Positions 1-6,850 of a stretch of 64,000 nucleotides of DNA are shown here, one piece after another. Position numbers and translations under genes: made by a program. The number at the start of each line of letters is the position of its first letter. The stretch's first letter is position 1. Source of the DNA: Candidatus Gastranaerophilales bacterium (GTDB taxonomy: Bacteria; Cyanobacteriota; Vampirovibrionia; Gastranaerophilales; Gastranaerophilaceae); NCBI GenBank assembly GCA_944324405.1, contig CALUWF010000006.1:1-64000 (forward strand), given 5' to 3'. The notes below the pieces were generated by a model. It did not search any database. It was given only the letters and a program-made list of their open reading frames with translations, and was not told the DNA's origin.

Positions 1-208
1 AGCTTGGATATGAACCTTTTGTTTCGCGCTTAACGCGCAAAACGTGCGCTACATCCCGACATACATTCAATTTTCAAACAAATGTGCGAATTTTAACAAA
101 TTCGCCATTGCAAGACTTTTTAGTCATAAAATAATTATACATCAAAAATTTTAATTTTTTGCAATTTAATTTTGCAATTTTTACGCTACAGCTATTTTTA
201 TCAAAAAA

Positions 209-694
209 TTAATCTACAAATACATTTTGAAACGCGTATGCGAGTTTTGAACTTTGTTTTTTGGATTTTGCTCTAATTGGGTTTTTAAGCGCATTTGTAA
301 AGTCGTAAAGTTCGTTTTTACATTGTACCAGTTCTTTAAATACATCAAGATTTGACTCGTTTAGAAGGTTAATATTTGCGCTGACCCTAAAAATAAAGTC
401 GCTAAATGTTTGTCCGAGGGCGTTAAATTCTTTTTCGTTATACATTTTACAAGCATGCGTCAGTATAGCAATTTTATTGTCATCAAGTTCAACGTTTGAG
501 AGTAAAAAACTTACGTCAAAGGCACTTAGTTCTTTTATTTGCGCGAGTTTTTCAAAGTATTTTAAATTTTTTTCATTTGCATTAGATATAATTTCATTAA
601 TTTCACTCTGTGTAAATCTGAATTTTGAATTAATTTTGCATTCCATGGAAAAAAGAGTGCGCGCAACATTTTCAATAAAATCTTTTAAAAACAT
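209..694 (-). CDS. Hypothetical protein, 161 aa
   Basis: I do not recognise this protein. It is predicted to be mainly alpha-helical, has no signal peptide or membrane segment, and ends in a basic stretch rich in Lys and Ser. It is transcribed divergently from the histidine kinase at 871, with 176 bp between the two starts. The function is unknown. The length, an ATG start and uninterrupted coding support a real gene. A short overlapping frame on the other strand (from 477) is a shadow. Confidence 0.7.
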   Translation of the reverse strand: MFLKDFIENVARTLFSMECKINSKFRFTQSEINEIISNANEKNLKYFEKLAQIKELSAFDVSFLLSNVELDDNKIAILTHACKMYNEKEFNALGQTFSDFIFRVSANINLLNESNLDVFKELVQCKNELYDFTNALKNPIRAKSKKQSSKLAYAFQNVFVD

Positions 695-870
695 TTTACC
701 TAACCTATACCTATAAAACTAACCTTATGTACTTATAAAGTATTTTACTAATTAAAAATTGATATTAAGTTAAGAAATATTAATTTTAAAAAAACTACCC
801 TTCCGTCTACTATTCTACTGATGTTTAAGAATTAATATGTAATTATATTGGTTAGGAAAGGAATACAACA

Positions 871-1575
871 ATGTTTGACTCAGACGTTAATACAAAAGGT
901 GATTTTATGGAAAATCTTGCGCATGATTTAAAATCTCCGGTTTTTTCTCAGATAAATGCGCTTAAACTTCTTCTTAATGATAAAAATTGTCACTTTGAAG
1001 ATAATCAGCTTGAAATATTAAATTGTGTTCTTGCCTCAAATATTTACATGAAGAATATGATTTTAAACATGCTGACAGGCTTTAAGCAAAGAAAAGAAGG
1101 TATGCTGCCCGATTATACATCAGTTAATATATATGAGGCAATTTATTCTACAATAGAGAGCATAAAACATCTTTTTGTGCAAAAAGATCAAAAAATTCAT
1201 TACGCTTTTGAATGCAAAAGTCCTTATTGCGAATGTGATGAAATAAAAATTAAAAGAGTAATATCAAATATTTTGACAAATGCATCTAAATATTCTCCTG
1301 ACAGTTCAATGATTTCTGTAAAAGTGTATAACGAAAATGCATTATTGGTATTTGAAGCGGTAAATGACGGACATATTGACTGTGAGAATATTGACGACGT
1401 TTTTAAAATTTATAAAACAGGCAGACATACGAAGTCTTATAGTTCAAGCGGATTAGGGCTTTTTATTTCAAAAAGAATAATAGAAGAACATGGCGGAAAA
1501 ATTTCGGTAAACAATATTGCCGGCAATAAGGTTATGTTTTCTTTTAAAATTCCTATTGTCAATACAAATTTATGA
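871..1575 (+). CDS. Sensorless cytosolic histidine kinase
   Basis: This 234-residue protein is little more than a kinase core. The phospho-acceptor H box (LAHDLKSPV) begins near residue 16 with His18, the N box (NILTNASKYSP) lies near 133-143 and the glycine-rich ATP lid (SGLGLFISKR) near 192. There is no membrane segment and no PAS, GAF or HAMP domain before the H box. It should autophosphorylate on His18 and pass phosphate to a response regulator; no regulator gene is adjacent. A strong ribosome site (AGGAAAGGA) precedes the ATG. The 3' end overlaps the convergent RNase PH gene by 17 bp. The kinase family is clear; the partner and signal are unknown. The orphan NarL-type regulator at 28167 is one conceivable partner, but nothing links them directly. 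Confidence 0.9.
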   Translation: MFDSDVNTKGDFMENLAHDLKSPVFSQINALKLLLNDKNCHFEDNQLEILNCVLASNIYMKNMILNMLTGFKQRKEGMLPDYTSVNIYEAIYSTIESIKHLFVQKDQKIHYAFECKSPYCECDEIKIKRVISNILTNASKYSPDSSMISVKVYNENALLVFEAVNDGHIDCENIDDVFKIYKTGRHTKSYSSSGLGLFISKRIIEEHGGKISVNNIAGNKVMFSFKIPIVNTNL

Positions 1576-2254
1576 TTTTTTGTATTGCCGAATTTGCAAG
1601 CTTAAAAATTTCATCCATCTGTTCTTTTGTAAAGGGTTCCCCCTCTGCTGTTGTTTGAAATTCGATTATTTTGCCGCTTTTAGTAAGGACAATGTTTGAA
1701 TCTGCTTGTGCGTTGGAATCTTCTTCATAGCATAAATCGACAATAATTTCTCCATCACAGATACCGGCAGATATTGCCCCAATAGGTTCAATTATCGGAT
1801 TTTGCGTAAGTACTTTTTCGTCAATAAGCTTGTTAATGAGTTCACACAGTGCAACATAACCTCCGCAAATTGAAGCTACGCGCGTCCCGCCGTCTGCCTG
1901 TAAAACATCCGCATCGATTGTTATCGTTCTTTCACCCAATTTTTCCAGGTCAATACAAGCTCTTAGGCTTCTGCCGATGAGCCTTTGGATTTCCTGCGTT
2001 CTGCCGGAGAGTTTTGTGCGTTCTCTTTGACATCTGACGTTTGTTGAAGCGGGCAAAAGAGAATACTCAGCAGTAAGCCAGCCGCTTTTTTCTTCTTTTG
2101 GCATCCATTTTGGCTTACCCTCTTCCACACTTGCACATACAAGTACTTTTGTATCACCAAATTCAACAAGTACTGAGCCTTTTGCATGCTTTATATAATT
2201 TTTTGTAAATTTTACGTTTCTTGTTTGATTGTTTTCTCTGCCATCAAAGCGCAT
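1559..2254 (-). CDS. rph: Ribonuclease PH
   Basis: RNase PH is a phosphate-dependent 3'-5' exoribonuclease that trims the 3' ends of tRNA precursors. The 231-residue protein shows the family N-terminus (MRFDGRENNQTRNV), the RERTKLSGRTQEIQRLIGRS block that forms the phosphate and RNA binding surface, and the DADVLQADGGTR core. The length is close to the usual 235-240 residues. It lies downstream of the metalloprotease gene on the same strand, with 140 bp between them. Its 3' end overlaps the histidine kinase gene by 17 bp. Family assignment is secure. Confidence 0.96.
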   Translation of the reverse strand: MRFDGRENNQTRNVKFTKNYIKHAKGSVLVEFGDTKVLVCASVEEGKPKWMPKEEKSGWLTAEYSLLPASTNVRCQRERTKLSGRTQEIQRLIGRSLRACIDLEKLGERTITIDADVLQADGGTRVASICGGYVALCELINKLIDEKVLTQNPIIEPIGAISAGICDGEIIVDLCYEEDSNAQADSNIVLTKSGKIIEFQTTAEGEPFTKEQMDEIFKLANSAIQKIINLY

Positions 2255-2353
2255 ATTACACCTTTTTTTGTTTATTATAGCACAAAAGTATTACATAAAT
2301 ATGAAAAAATAGGAGTTTTTGCCAATTTAACCTTAAATAAAAAAAGTTATAGT

Positions 2354-2412
2354 TATACTATAAATCCTCAACTCTTCTGATTGCTTTGTGCCCCCTATTT
2401 TTTAGGGGGTTT
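2354..2412 (+). terminator. Hairpin with T-tract on + strand; possible short RNA
   Basis: A 7-bp stem (CCCCCTA at 2391-2397 with TAGGGGG at 2403-2409) is followed by GTTTATTTTT on the plus strand, as in an intrinsic terminator. No plus-strand gene lies upstream; both neighbours are on the minus strand. A -10-like TATACT at 2354-2359 could start a transcript of about 50 nt ending here. The hairpin overlaps the stop codon of the metalloprotease gene. A small RNA is only a guess; the hairpin is directly visible. Confidence 0.35.
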
Positions 2413-3186
2413 ATTTTTAATATCGGGATTTTTGTAATTAATTTTTATATTATTAAGTTCAAGCAGATATTTTTTAAGTTCCGCAATATTTTCGTTTTCC
2501 CGAATTAAATCTTTATCGGGCAAGGTGTTTACGTTTTCAAGTTCCTGTTGAAATTCGCTTTTTTGGTTCATCAAAACGCTTATCAGGCTATCAACGTCAG
2601 AAACCTTAATATTTGGATATTTTGCGAGAATATCCTTTTCCTTCATGCCTATATCAAATCTATAGAGCCATAAAAGAGTTATTGCATCACCTTGTGTAAT
2701 GTTTGTTACCCCGTATTGGTGCGGAACGTACATAATATCACCTTTATGCGGGGAATGCCCGAGTCCCAAGGAGTGCCCTATTTCATGGACAATCGTGTGG
2801 TAAACCTCTGCTTCATCCATATATTTATGATGAATTATGCCGTCGGATAAACCTATCTGCAATTCCGCACTGTAGTAATTTCCGTTTTTATCATAGTTAA
2901 AATGGCACATGCCGAGCGATTTTCTGTCCACCCTTTTCCATTCAAGATTTATATTTGAATCATAAAGGCTTTGCACAACATTAAATGAAACCACCCCGCC
3001 TGTGGCGGATGTCCATGCGTCGAGCGCATTTTTAACCATTTGTTTATATTTATAGGCTTCCTCCATTCCTTTTGAGCGATACCATCTGTAATCGGCTATA
3101 TGCACATTAAGAGGCATTGCCTTCAACGGCCAGCGTGAAACTTTGCCGCCATGTAAAGAATGTTGCAGATAAGTTATTCTTTTCAT
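2395..3186 (-). CDS. Matrixin-like zinc metalloprotease
   Basis: The 263-residue protein carries the full metzincin zinc site HEIGHSLGLGH at residues 134-144 and a Met-turn (DIMY, Met152), the signature of the M10A matrixin family. Upstream blocks resemble matrixin catalytic domains: WPLKAMPLNVHI near 19-30 and an ALDAWTSATGG stretch near 54-64. There is no signal peptide or cysteine-switch propeptide; the protein begins MKRITYLQHS. Residues 170-263 are helical and charged, ending in KNKPPKK. It may be a small secreted or intracellular peptidase, but the export route is not evident. It starts 42 bp from the divergent ybaB. Confidence in the protease fold is high; substrate and location are unknown. 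Confidence 0.88.
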   Translation of the reverse strand: MKRITYLQHSLHGGKVSRWPLKAMPLNVHIADYRWYRSKGMEEAYKYKQMVKNALDAWTSATGGVVSFNVVQSLYDSNINLEWKRVDRKSLGMCHFNYDKNGNYYSAELQIGLSDGIIHHKYMDEAEVYHTIVHEIGHSLGLGHSPHKGDIMYVPHQYGVTNITQGDAITLLWLYRFDIGMKEKDILAKYPNIKVSDVDSLISVLMNQKSEFQQELENVNTLPDKDLIRENENIAELKKYLLELNNIKINYKNPDIKNKPPKK

Positions 3187-3228
3187 ACAATAATAATAAC
3201 ATATTATATTTTAAGGGGAGATAATAAA

Positions 3229-3561
3229 ATGAATATGATACAGATGATGCAGCAGGCTCAAAAAATGCAAAAGAAACTCAAAGAAACACAAGACGAGCTT
3301 GCCCAAACAGAAGTAAACGGCATGAGCGCTGGCGGCGCTGTGGAAGTTACATTTAACGGACAGGGTAAATTTAAAAGCATAAAATTAAAACCGCAAGCGC
3401 TTAATCCTGATAATCCGGAATCCGTTGATAAGGATGCTCTTGAAATGCTTGAGGATTTAATAATTGAAGCCATGACAAATGCAACCGATAAAGCAAATGC
3501 GCAAATGGAAGCAAAAATGAAAGCAATAACGGGCGGTATTAACATTCCGGGATTATTTTAA
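3229..3561 (+). CDS. YbaB/EbfC nucleoid-associated protein
   Basis: This 110-residue protein matches the YbaB/EbfC family of small dimeric DNA-binding proteins. It has a long N-terminal Met/Gln/Lys helix, a [14 protein letters not shown] central strand region, and a C-terminal helix ending in Gly-rich [12 protein letters not shown] chose ATG 3229 because AAGGGGAG (3213-3220) precedes it; an open frame extends upstream to 3160 but lacks a ribosome site. Its stop overlaps the recR start by one base (TAATG). The ybaB-recR pair is conserved in many bacteria, which supports both calls. Confidence 0.95.
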   Translation: MNMIQMMQQAQKMQKKLKETQDELAQTEVNGMSAGGAVEVTFNGQGKFKSIKLKPQALNPDNPESVDKDALEMLEDLIIEAMTNATDKANAQMEAKMKAITGGINIPGLF

Positions 3562-4157
3562 TGGAATACACAAAACCTCTTGCAAAATTAATAGAATGCT
3601 TTCAAAAACTGCCCTCAATAGGTCCTAAGACTGCTCAAAGGCTTGCTCTTTATCTTGTAAAAATGAGCGAGCATGAGGTTGAGAATTTTGCAAATGCCAT
3701 GCTTGAAGCAAAACGCACTATTTCATACTGCGAAGTTTGTTTTAACATGACATCGCAAAGCCCATGTGAAATTTGTTCAAATCCGCTGCGCGACAAATCA
3801 ACAATTTGTGTGGTATCTGAAACAAAAGACCTCATTGCAATTGAGAAAACAAATGAATATAAAGGGCTTTATCATGTTCTTCAGGGGCTTATTTCGCCGA
3901 TGGATGGCATAGGGCCCGATGATATAAGAGTGCGTGAGCTTTTAAATCGGGTACATGATAACGATATTAAAGAAGTCATCCTTGCGCTTAATCCTTCTGT
4001 TGAAGGTGAAGCGACGAGCTTGTACCTGTGCAAGCTTTTAAAACCTTTTAATATAAAAGTTTCAAGGATTGCTTTCGGGCTGCCTCTGGGTTCGGAGCTT
4101 GAATACGCAGATGAGATGACGCTTGTTAAGGCTTTAGAGGGAAGACAAACTCTTTAA
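3561..4157 (+). CDS. recR: Recombination protein RecR
   Basis: RecR acts with RecO and RecF to load RecA at single-stranded gaps. The 198-residue protein has the N-terminal helix-hairpin-helix ([16 protein letters not shown]), a four-Cys zinc finger ([16 protein letters not shown]) near residues 57-72, and a Toprim domain starting [10 protein letters not shown] and including [11 protein letters not shown]. The length matches the family. It is translationally coupled to ybaB by a one-base overlap. Confidence 0.97.
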   Translation: MEYTKPLAKLIECFQKLPSIGPKTAQRLALYLVKMSEHEVENFANAMLEAKRTISYCEVCFNMTSQSPCEICSNPLRDKSTICVVSETKDLIAIEKTNEYKGLYHVLQGLISPMDGIGPDDIRVRELLNRVHDNDIKEVILALNPSVEGEATSLYLCKLLKPFNIKVSRIAFGLPLGSELEYADEMTLVKALEGRQTL

Positions 4158-4223
4158 TATTAAGCGATTGTTAAAATATTTAATTTTTAATGCTATTTTT
4201 TTATGAAGTGCTAAGATATAGTT

Positions 4224-4436
4224 ATGGCTGAAATCAGGATTGATAAGGAAAAATGTAAAAGCTGCATGATTTGCGTAAATGTTTGCCCTAAAAAGCTTAT
4301 AAGGGTCAACGACAAATATACAAACCATGCCGGAAATAAATATGTAGAGTTTATCGATGAGAAAAACGAGTGTCTGGGCTGTGCACTTTGCGCAATAAGC
4401 TGTCCGGATATGGCTATATATGAGGTATTAAAATAG
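4224..4436 (+). CDS. 2-oxoacid:ferredoxin oxidoreductase, ferredoxin (delta) subunit
   Basis: A 70-residue protein with two 4Fe-4S motifs of the CxxCxxCxxxCP type (CKSCMICVNVCPK near 12 and CLGCALCAISCPD near 50). It is the electron-transfer subunit of the enzyme encoded by the next three genes, passing electrons from the thiamine-diphosphate centre to free ferredoxin. It lies 14 bp upstream of the alpha subunit. A separate small delta subunit placed first is typical of the Vor/Kor class. The ribosome site is weak. Confidence 0.93.
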   Translation: MAEIRIDKEKCKSCMICVNVCPKKLIRVNDKYTNHAGNKYVEFIDEKNECLGCALCAISCPDMAIYEVLK

Positions 4437-4450
4437 TAAGCGGATAAAGT

Positions 4451-5551
4451 ATGGCAAGAGTTTTAATGAAAGGGAACGAAGCAATGGCGCAGGCGGCAAT
4501 AAATGCCGGCTGTATGTGCTATTTCGGCTATCCCATCACACCGCAAAATGAAATAGGCGAGTATATGTCCTCTAAAATGATTGAAATAGGTAGGACATAT
4601 ATTAGCGCAGAAAGCGAGCTTGCGGCCGTAAACATGCTAATCGGCGCAGGTTCGACAGGAACTCTTGCCATGACATCTTCATCAAGCTGTGCAATTGCCC
4701 TTATGCAGGAGGGTATTTCATCTATGGCTACTGCGGAAATTCCGGGTGTTATAGTAAGTGTTATGCGTGCCGGCCCAGGGCTTGGCGATATTACTCCTTC
4801 GCAGGCCGATTACACTCAGTCGGTTAAGGGCGGCGGCAACGGTGATTACAGGACAATTGTACTTGCCCCTTCGACAATAAATGAAGCTGTTATTTTGACT
4901 CAAAAAGCATTTTATCTGTCCATGAAATACAGAAATCCTGCCATGCTTTTAGCGGATGGCATTTTGGGACAAATGATGGAACCCGTTGAAATGCCGGAGG
5001 GAAATGCTTTTGAAAAAGTTGATACGTCAGACTGGGCACTTGACGGTGTTGGCGACGGAGATAGTACAAGGGATGGAAGAAGCCTTATGTCGCTTCATAT
5101 GGGTGATAACATTCTTGAAAAACTAAATCATCGTATATTTAAAAAATACGCTCAAATTGAGCAAAATGAAACAATGTGCGAAACATATATGTGTGATGAT
5201 GCAGATTTTATAATAACGGCATTCGGTACGGTTGCACGCGTTGCAAGGTCTGCTGTCAACATGGCAAGAAAAAAAGGAATAAAAGTAGGTCTGTTTAGGC
5301 CGATTACACTTTGGCCTTTTCCAAACAGTGAGCTTTTTAACTGTGTTAAGGGTAAAAAATGTGTACTTGATATAGAGCTTAATATGGGGCAAATGCTTCA
5401 AGATGTAAAAATTGCTCTAAATGGTTGTACAAAGACTGAATTTTTCGGCAAAACAGGGGGCGCCATTATAAATTCTGTTGAGATTTTGAACAAAATAATA
5501 GAACTTTCTAAAGCGGGACAATATGAAACAAACCTTACAAAGAGTATTTAA
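4451..5551 (+). CDS. 2-oxoacid:ferredoxin oxidoreductase, alpha subunit (VorB/KorA-like)
   Basis: The 366-residue protein is the alpha subunit of a 2-oxoacid:ferredoxin oxidoreductase. It shows the pyrimidine-binding domain start (MKGNEAMAQAAINAGC, FGYPITPQNEI), the conserved AESELAAVNMLIGA and TSSSSCAIALMQEG segments, and a C-terminal transketolase-like domain (ITAFGTVARVARSAV). The enzyme oxidatively decarboxylates a 2-oxoacid to an acyl-CoA and reduces ferredoxin. Subunit layout best fits branched-chain (3-methyl-2-oxobutanoate) or 2-oxoglutarate enzymes; sequence reading alone does not decide. The 3' end overlaps the beta gene by 29 bp. Confidence 0.92.
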   Translation: MARVLMKGNEAMAQAAINAGCMCYFGYPITPQNEIGEYMSSKMIEIGRTYISAESELAAVNMLIGAGSTGTLAMTSSSSCAIALMQEGISSMATAEIPGVIVSVMRAGPGLGDITPSQADYTQSVKGGGNGDYRTIVLAPSTINEAVILTQKAFYLSMKYRNPAMLLADGILGQMMEPVEMPEGNAFEKVDTSDWALDGVGDGDSTRDGRSLMSLHMGDNILEKLNHRIFKKYAQIEQNETMCETYMCDDADFIITAFGTVARVARSAVNMARKKGIKVGLFRPITLWPFPNSELFNCVKGKKCVLDIELNMGQMLQDVKIALNGCTKTEFFGKTGGAIINSVEILNKIIELSKAGQYETNLTKSI

Positions 5552-6287
5552 AAGACCGAGTGCATATAAAAAGAATTATAACTATCCGTTCTGTGCCGGA
5601 TGCGGGCATGGTGTTGTACTAAGGCTCATTGCTGAAGTTTTGGAAGAGCTGAAAGTCTGCGGCAAGGCAATTGCTACCGCATCGGTCGGCTGCTCAATTA
5701 ATCTTGATAAATTTTACAATATCGATATTGTTGGTGCTGACCATGGCAGAGCACCGTGCGTTGCAACCGGCGTAAAGCGCTCTAAGCCCGATAAAGTGGT
5801 ATTTACTTATCAAGGTGACGGAGATGCTGCGACAATAGGTTTTAATGAACTTATACATACCGCACTTCGCGGAGAAAATATTACGACATTCTGTGTTAAT
5901 AATACAAATTTCGGTATGACAGGCGGACAGGCAAGCGCCACAACTATTTTAGGCCAGGTTACCGCAACAACAAAAAATGGCCGTGACCCTAAAATTTCAG
6001 GTTACCCTGCTAAAATATCCGAAATGATAGCGCTTTGTGAAGGCGCAGTATTTGTTGCACGTGTTGCCATATTCTCGCCACAGAGCATAATTAAGGCAAA
6101 GGCTGCAATCAAAAAAGCTTTTGAATACCAAATAAAAGGTCTTGGCTTTAGTTTTGTTGAAGTTATTGCATCTTGCCCCACCGGCTGGAAGCTCAAACCT
6201 GTGGACGCGCTTGAATATATTAAAAACGAAGTAACTAAAGTGCACAAACTGGGTGTTTTTAAAGATTTGGCAGAAGGTATGGCATAA
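5523..6287 (+). CDS. 2-oxoacid:ferredoxin oxidoreductase, beta subunit (TPP-binding)
   Basis: The 254-residue beta subunit binds thiamine diphosphate. It has the N-terminal FKRPSAYKK...CAGCGHGVVLRL region, a GDGDAATIGFNELIH motif and the downstream VNNTNFGMTGGQASATT, together the TPP/Mg site. The start at 5523 lies inside the alpha gene (29-bp overlap). I keep it because the VFKRP...CxGCGHG lead is conserved in the family, and AAAGCGGGA precedes it. It continues directly into the gamma gene with a one-base overlap (TAATG). Confidence 0.93.
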   Translation: MKQTLQRVFKRPSAYKKNYNYPFCAGCGHGVVLRLIAEVLEELKVCGKAIATASVGCSINLDKFYNIDIVGADHGRAPCVATGVKRSKPDKVVFTYQGDGDAATIGFNELIHTALRGENITTFCVNNTNFGMTGGQASATTILGQVTATTKNGRDPKISGYPAKISEMIALCEGAVFVARVAIFSPQSIIKAKAAIKKAFEYQIKGLGFSFVEVIASCPTGWKLKPVDALEYIKNEVTKVHKLGVFKDLAEGMA

Positions 6288-6817
6288 TGGAAAAAAGCAT
6301 AAGAATAGCAGGATATGGCGGTCAGGGCGTTTTGTTTTTCGGCACAACTTTAGCGCAAGCAGCCATGATGGAGGGAAAATATACAACTTGGATTCCATCG
6401 TACGGCGCGGAAATGCGCGGCGGGCATGCAAACTGTTCTGTTAAAATATCCGACTGCGAAATCGCATCTCCAATAATTGATTATGCAGACTACGGCATAT
6501 TTTTAAATGATAACGCTATGGATAAATTTGAAAAAACAATGGCACCAAATTCTCTTATAATCGGGAACTCTTCAATTATTACCGAACCCCCATCACGCAG
6601 GGATATTAATTATTTAATGGTTAAACTGGGCGATTGTGCTCAAAACCTGGATGGCGGACTTTTAAATATGGTGGCACTCGGATATTTTATTAAAAAAACA
6701 TCTATTCTAAAGAAGCAAAGCGCGCTAGATGCACTTGAATTTGTTTCCAAAAAGAAAAACCCTGCTTTCCTAAAGCGAAATATCCAATCATTTGAAGCCG
6801 GCTATAATATGCAATAG
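6287..6817 (+). CDS. 2-oxoacid:ferredoxin oxidoreductase, gamma subunit
   Basis: The 176-residue gamma subunit has the family hallmark IRIAGYGGQGVLFFGTTLAQAA at the N-terminus and SYGAEMRGGHANCSVKIS near residue 40. It completes the delta-alpha-beta-gamma set in one tight operon (4224-6817). No terminator follows; the next gene begins 33 bp downstream, so read-through is possible. Subunit identity is certain; 2-oxoacid specificity is not. Confidence 0.93.
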   Translation: MEKSIRIAGYGGQGVLFFGTTLAQAAMMEGKYTTWIPSYGAEMRGGHANCSVKISDCEIASPIIDYADYGIFLNDNAMDKFEKTMAPNSLIIGNSSIITEPPSRRDINYLMVKLGDCAQNLDGGLLNMVALGYFIKKTSILKKQSALDALEFVSKKKNPAFLKRNIQSFEAGYNMQ

Positions 6818-6850
6818 CAACTTTTTTTCTTTTTGGTTTTTTGTCTTTAT

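Noticed and set aside
3-133. Open frame from the left edge, possible C-terminal end of an upstream gene
   Set aside because: The short translation shows no recognisable pattern and no codon bias that I could judge; left unannotated.
5997-6431. Minus-strand open frames across the 2-oxoacid oxidoreductase beta and gamma genes
   Set aside because: Shadows of strongly conserved plus-strand genes with no ribosome site or recognisable domain.
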